A stretch of 64,000 nt of DNA from the NCBI RefSeq assembly GCF_036388275.1, contig NZ_DASVSF010000102.1:42558-106557 (forward strand), given 5' to 3'. This stretch comes from Longimicrobium sp. Its GTDB lineage: Bacteria; Gemmatimonadota; Gemmatimonadetes; Longimicrobiales; Longimicrobiaceae. Of this stretch, positions 62,281 through 64,000 are shown piece by piece; position 1 is the stretch's first letter, and every line of letters begins with the position of its first letter. The position numbers and the translations under genes were made by a program. The notes under the pieces are model-generated. The model was given only the letters and a program-made list of their open reading frames with translations, made no database searches and was not told the DNA's origin.

Positions 62281-63006
62281 GTGGCCCTGACTCGGAAGAT
62301 CTCGCGCGCGATGCAGCGGCAGGTGGACCTTACCACCGCCGTCTGCCAGGAGCGGCTGCTCTCCACGCACGTTCGCCACGTACTGGCGCTGGTAGACCTG
62401 GTGCACGAGGAGCTGCCCTTCGACAGCGCCCTCGACATCTACGCGCGCATCCTGCGGCTTACGCCGGAACAGGCGCGCAACGTGGGCAGCCGGGCGCTGG
62501 CCGCCATCGGCCGGCGCACGGGGCTCACCGAGGCCGAAGAGCTGAACCTGGACCTCGAGGACGACGAGGACGACGAGCTCGCGCATCGTCCGGGCGAGGA
62601 CGGCGGGCGCTTCGACGCCGTGTTCTCGCGCGTCCGCCGCCGCATCAAGGGCCGCGTGCACGACGACCTGCGCCAGCGCATCAACCTGGCGGCCGCGCGC
62701 GCCGAGGACTCGCTCTTCGAGACGCACGTGAACAACGCCCTGGTGTTCGGCAAGGCGCTGGCCGAAGAGGTTCCGCTGCACGAGGCGGTAGACCTGTACC
62801 TGGACGTGATGACCATCCCCGAGGGGGTGTCGGACGTCATCTTCAACCGCGCGCTGCGCATCGTGGCCGACGACGTGCTGCCGGCGCTGGAGCCCGCGCG
62901 CGTGCCGCGGCGCGACACCGATGGCCGCGCGGCCACGACGGCCGCCACCACGACGACGGCCACGACCGTGGACGCCACGCCGCCCGCCACCGGCGCGGCG
63001 TCGTAG
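62281..63006 (+). CDS. Hypothetical helical protein (241 aa)
   Basis: GTG 62281 follows ACGGAG at good distance; ATG 62173 is an in-frame alternative, but the extra 36 codons have much lower third-position GC than the rest, so they are probably not coding. The protein is helical, with paired similar segments (LLSTHVRHVLALVDLVHEEL, LFETHVNNALVFGKALAEEV), an acidic patch (LDLEDDEDDELA) and a Thr/Ala-rich tail. The internal repetition points to a two-repeat fold. No recognised family. Confidence 0.65.
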   Translation: MALTRKISRAMQRQVDLTTAVCQERLLSTHVRHVLALVDLVHEELPFDSALDIYARILRLTPEQARNVGSRALAAIGRRTGLTEAEELNLDLEDDEDDELAHRPGEDGGRFDAVFSRVRRRIKGRVHDDLRQRINLAAARAEDSLFETHVNNALVFGKALAEEVPLHEAVDLYLDVMTIPEGVSDVIFNRALRIVADDVLPALEPARVPRRDTDGRAATTAATTTTATTVDATPPATGAAS

Positions 63007-63157
63007 CGGCAGCGCGAGTGACCCGGCGCGCGGCATGAGCGTCAGGTAGCGGGGCACGACGGCCGGCCGCGCCGCGAGGGCGCGGCGGCCGGTGGGGAAC
63101 AGGGCGGGGCGGCGCACCGAAGCGCCATCCCGAGCGGACGCGGAAGGGGAGGCTGGG

Positions 63158-63616
63158 TTGTCCTGGAGCGCCATCATCTGGGCGGGTTTCGTGGCCACGG
63201 TCCTGTCGGCCTGCGTGTTCTGGCTGTTCCGGAGCTTCGAGTGGACGCGGTTCAGCCCCACCACCCAGCTCGGCTGCCTGTTCTTCCGCGAGCCGAACGT
63301 TCCGTTGACGGAAACGGTGGGCTTCCTTCTCTTCCTCGCGCTCGGCGTTTTGCTGGTGCCCGGGGTGTACGCCCTGATGATGGGCGTGCTGGGCGGGGCG
63401 GGGTGGGGAACGGGAACCGTCGTCGGCTTCCTGAACGGCGCTGCCGTCGCGGTGGCACTGCCCCTGCTAGGGCGGGTCAGCGCGTGCGTGCGAGAGGGGC
63501 GGCTTCCGCCCCCCGGGCGCTACGGGCTGCACTGGGGCAAGGCCACGCCGTGGGCGGTGCTGGCGGGGCACGTGGTGTACGGGGCCGTCATGGGCGGCAT
63601 CCTCAAGGCTTTTTAG
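63158..63616 (+). CDS. Hypothetical membrane protein (152 aa)
   Basis: TTG 63158 is preceded by GGGGAGG; GTG 63092 is the upstream alternative. About four membrane segments (IIWAGFVATVLSACVFWLF, VGFLLFLALGVLLVPGVYAL, TVVGFLNGAAVAVALPLL, GHVVYGAVMGGIL). The C-terminal GHVVYGAVMG motif resembles a small membrane-protein family of unknown role. Possibly co-transcribed with 62281. Confidence 0.65.
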   Translation: MSWSAIIWAGFVATVLSACVFWLFRSFEWTRFSPTTQLGCLFFREPNVPLTETVGFLLFLALGVLLVPGVYALMMGVLGGAGWGTGTVVGFLNGAAVAVALPLLGRVSACVREGRLPPPGRYGLHWGKATPWAVLAGHVVYGAVMGGILKAF

Positions 63617-63619
63617 CGC

Positions 63620-63636
63620 GGTCCCGGGCCGGGACC
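63620..63636 (+). terminator. Hairpin after the membrane-protein gene
   Basis: GGTCCCGG and CCGGGACC with one intervening base, 3 bases after the stop codon. The loop is too tight for a standard terminator; possibly part of a larger fold. Confidence 0.35.
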
Positions 63637-63662
63637 TTCACACGGGCGCAGGAGGTGTCAGC

Positions 63663-63740
63663 GGCAAACGCGCAACGTTTGCCAGGGGGAGCAGCCTCGA
63701 GGGCTGCCGGTCCCCCGGGTCGTGACGGTGGGATGGTCAC
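63663..63740 (+). promoter_or_regulatory. Structured leader upstream of the outer-membrane gene
   Basis: Three consecutive hairpins: GGCAAACG/CGTTTGCC (63663-63683), GGGGGAGCAGCC/GGCTGC..TCCCCC (63685-63716), and GTGAC/GTCAC (63722-63740). No match to a riboswitch class I know. The first arm shares its half-sites with 57437-57448. The gene start follows 48 bases later. Confidence 0.4.
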
Positions 63741-63787
63741 ATGGATGGTTCGTAGGAAGCGATGCACACCCGGTTCGGAGAGACTCC

Positions 63788-64000
63788 ATGAAGCGATTGC
63801 TGACAACCGCCCTTGCCGGCGCCGTAGTGGCGGCAGGGACGGCAGGGGAAGCGCGGGCCCAGGACATGATGGCCCGGCGCGCGAGCGCGTTCGAGCTCGG
63901 CATCTATGGCGGTGGAGCGTACACCACGTCCTGGTTCACCACGCCCGGCACCGCCACGGCGGGTGACGAGGACATCGATTGGGCCCCGGGGCTGTCGCCG
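63788..64000 (+). CDS. Outer-membrane beta-barrel-like protein, 3'-truncated by the window edge
   Basis: 71 codons visible. ATG 63788 follows CGGAGAG. A signal peptide (MKRLLTTALAGAVVAAGTAG, cleavage after EARA-Q) precedes FELGIYGGGAYTTSWFTTP, the start of an OmpA/OmpX-like barrel. The remainder lies outside the window. Confidence 0.7.
   Translation, partial: MKRLLTTALAGAVVAAGTAGEARAQDMMARRASAFELGIYGGGAYTTSWFTTPGTATAGDEDIDWAPGLSP

Noticed and set aside
63617..63787. Possible c-di-GMP or cobalamin riboswitch
   Set aside because: Hairpins are present, but the conserved nucleotide motifs of those classes are not.

Overview
High-GC, densely packed bacterial chromosome. Gene content and order (rimP-nusA-L7Ae-infB-ylxP-rbfA-truB-ribF-rpsO-pnp, citrate cycle genes, gap-pgk-tpiA-secG), a TonB-dependent receptor, lipoproteins and an outer-membrane barrel point to a diderm. 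The overall look (about 68-70% G+C in core genes, short recurring palindromic repeats, several small lineage-specific proteins) reminds me of Gemmatimonadota, in particular Longimicrobium-like bacteria. That placement is an inference from memory, not a computed result.

Layout. 1-2.6 kb: 3' part of a STAND (NB-ARC-like) ATPase with a repeat-rich C terminus. 2.7-14.5 kb: promoter and attenuator-like hairpin, then the transcription/translation operon from rimP to ribF, followed by rpsO and pnp. A small minus-strand gene and an inverted pair of 77-bp repeats interrupt it. 14.9-21.7 kb: ECF sigma factor, citrate synthase, isocitrate dehydrogenase, leucyl aminopeptidase, TonB-dependent receptor. 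22.2-34.4 kb: yicC-gmk-rpoZ-coaBC-uracil-DNA glycosylase, intein-containing dnaB, radA, ispD, a CoiA-like nuclease, a low-molecular-weight phosphatase and aroE. 34.4-39.6 kb: small accessory genes including an XRE-TIR fusion. 39.7-48.1 kb: a GntR/YtrA-regulated ABC module, then a second ABC module whose permease is fused to an M1 peptidase, and a serine beta-lactamase-like hydrolase. 48.1-55.4 kb: a lower-GC island. 55.9-64 kb: amidohydrolase (minus strand), comF, gap-pgk-tpiA, secG, two hypothetical genes and the start of an outer-membrane barrel gene.

The most interesting block is 48881-55391: five overlapping genes encoding a calcineurin-like metallophosphoesterase with a C-terminal adaptor-like helical domain, an all-helical protein, two different P-loop GTPases and a 710-residue protein with an HGYxxGH / TWYAEEMPRPG N terminus. 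It matches what I recall of computationally predicted GTPase-centred conflict systems (GASH, double-GTPase and GAP1 families). I know of no experimental description. It reads as one operon: two GTPases as sensor/switch, GAP1-like and helical proteins as regulators or scaffold, and the phosphoesterase as effector. Together with the STAND ATPase and the XRE-TIR protein it gives the window three separate candidate defence/conflict loci.

No rRNA, tRNA, CRISPR array or intact insertion sequence was seen. Several intergenic spaces are filled with palindromic repeats (8660-8760, 11333-11590, 14554-14750, 18157-18208, 21754-22075).
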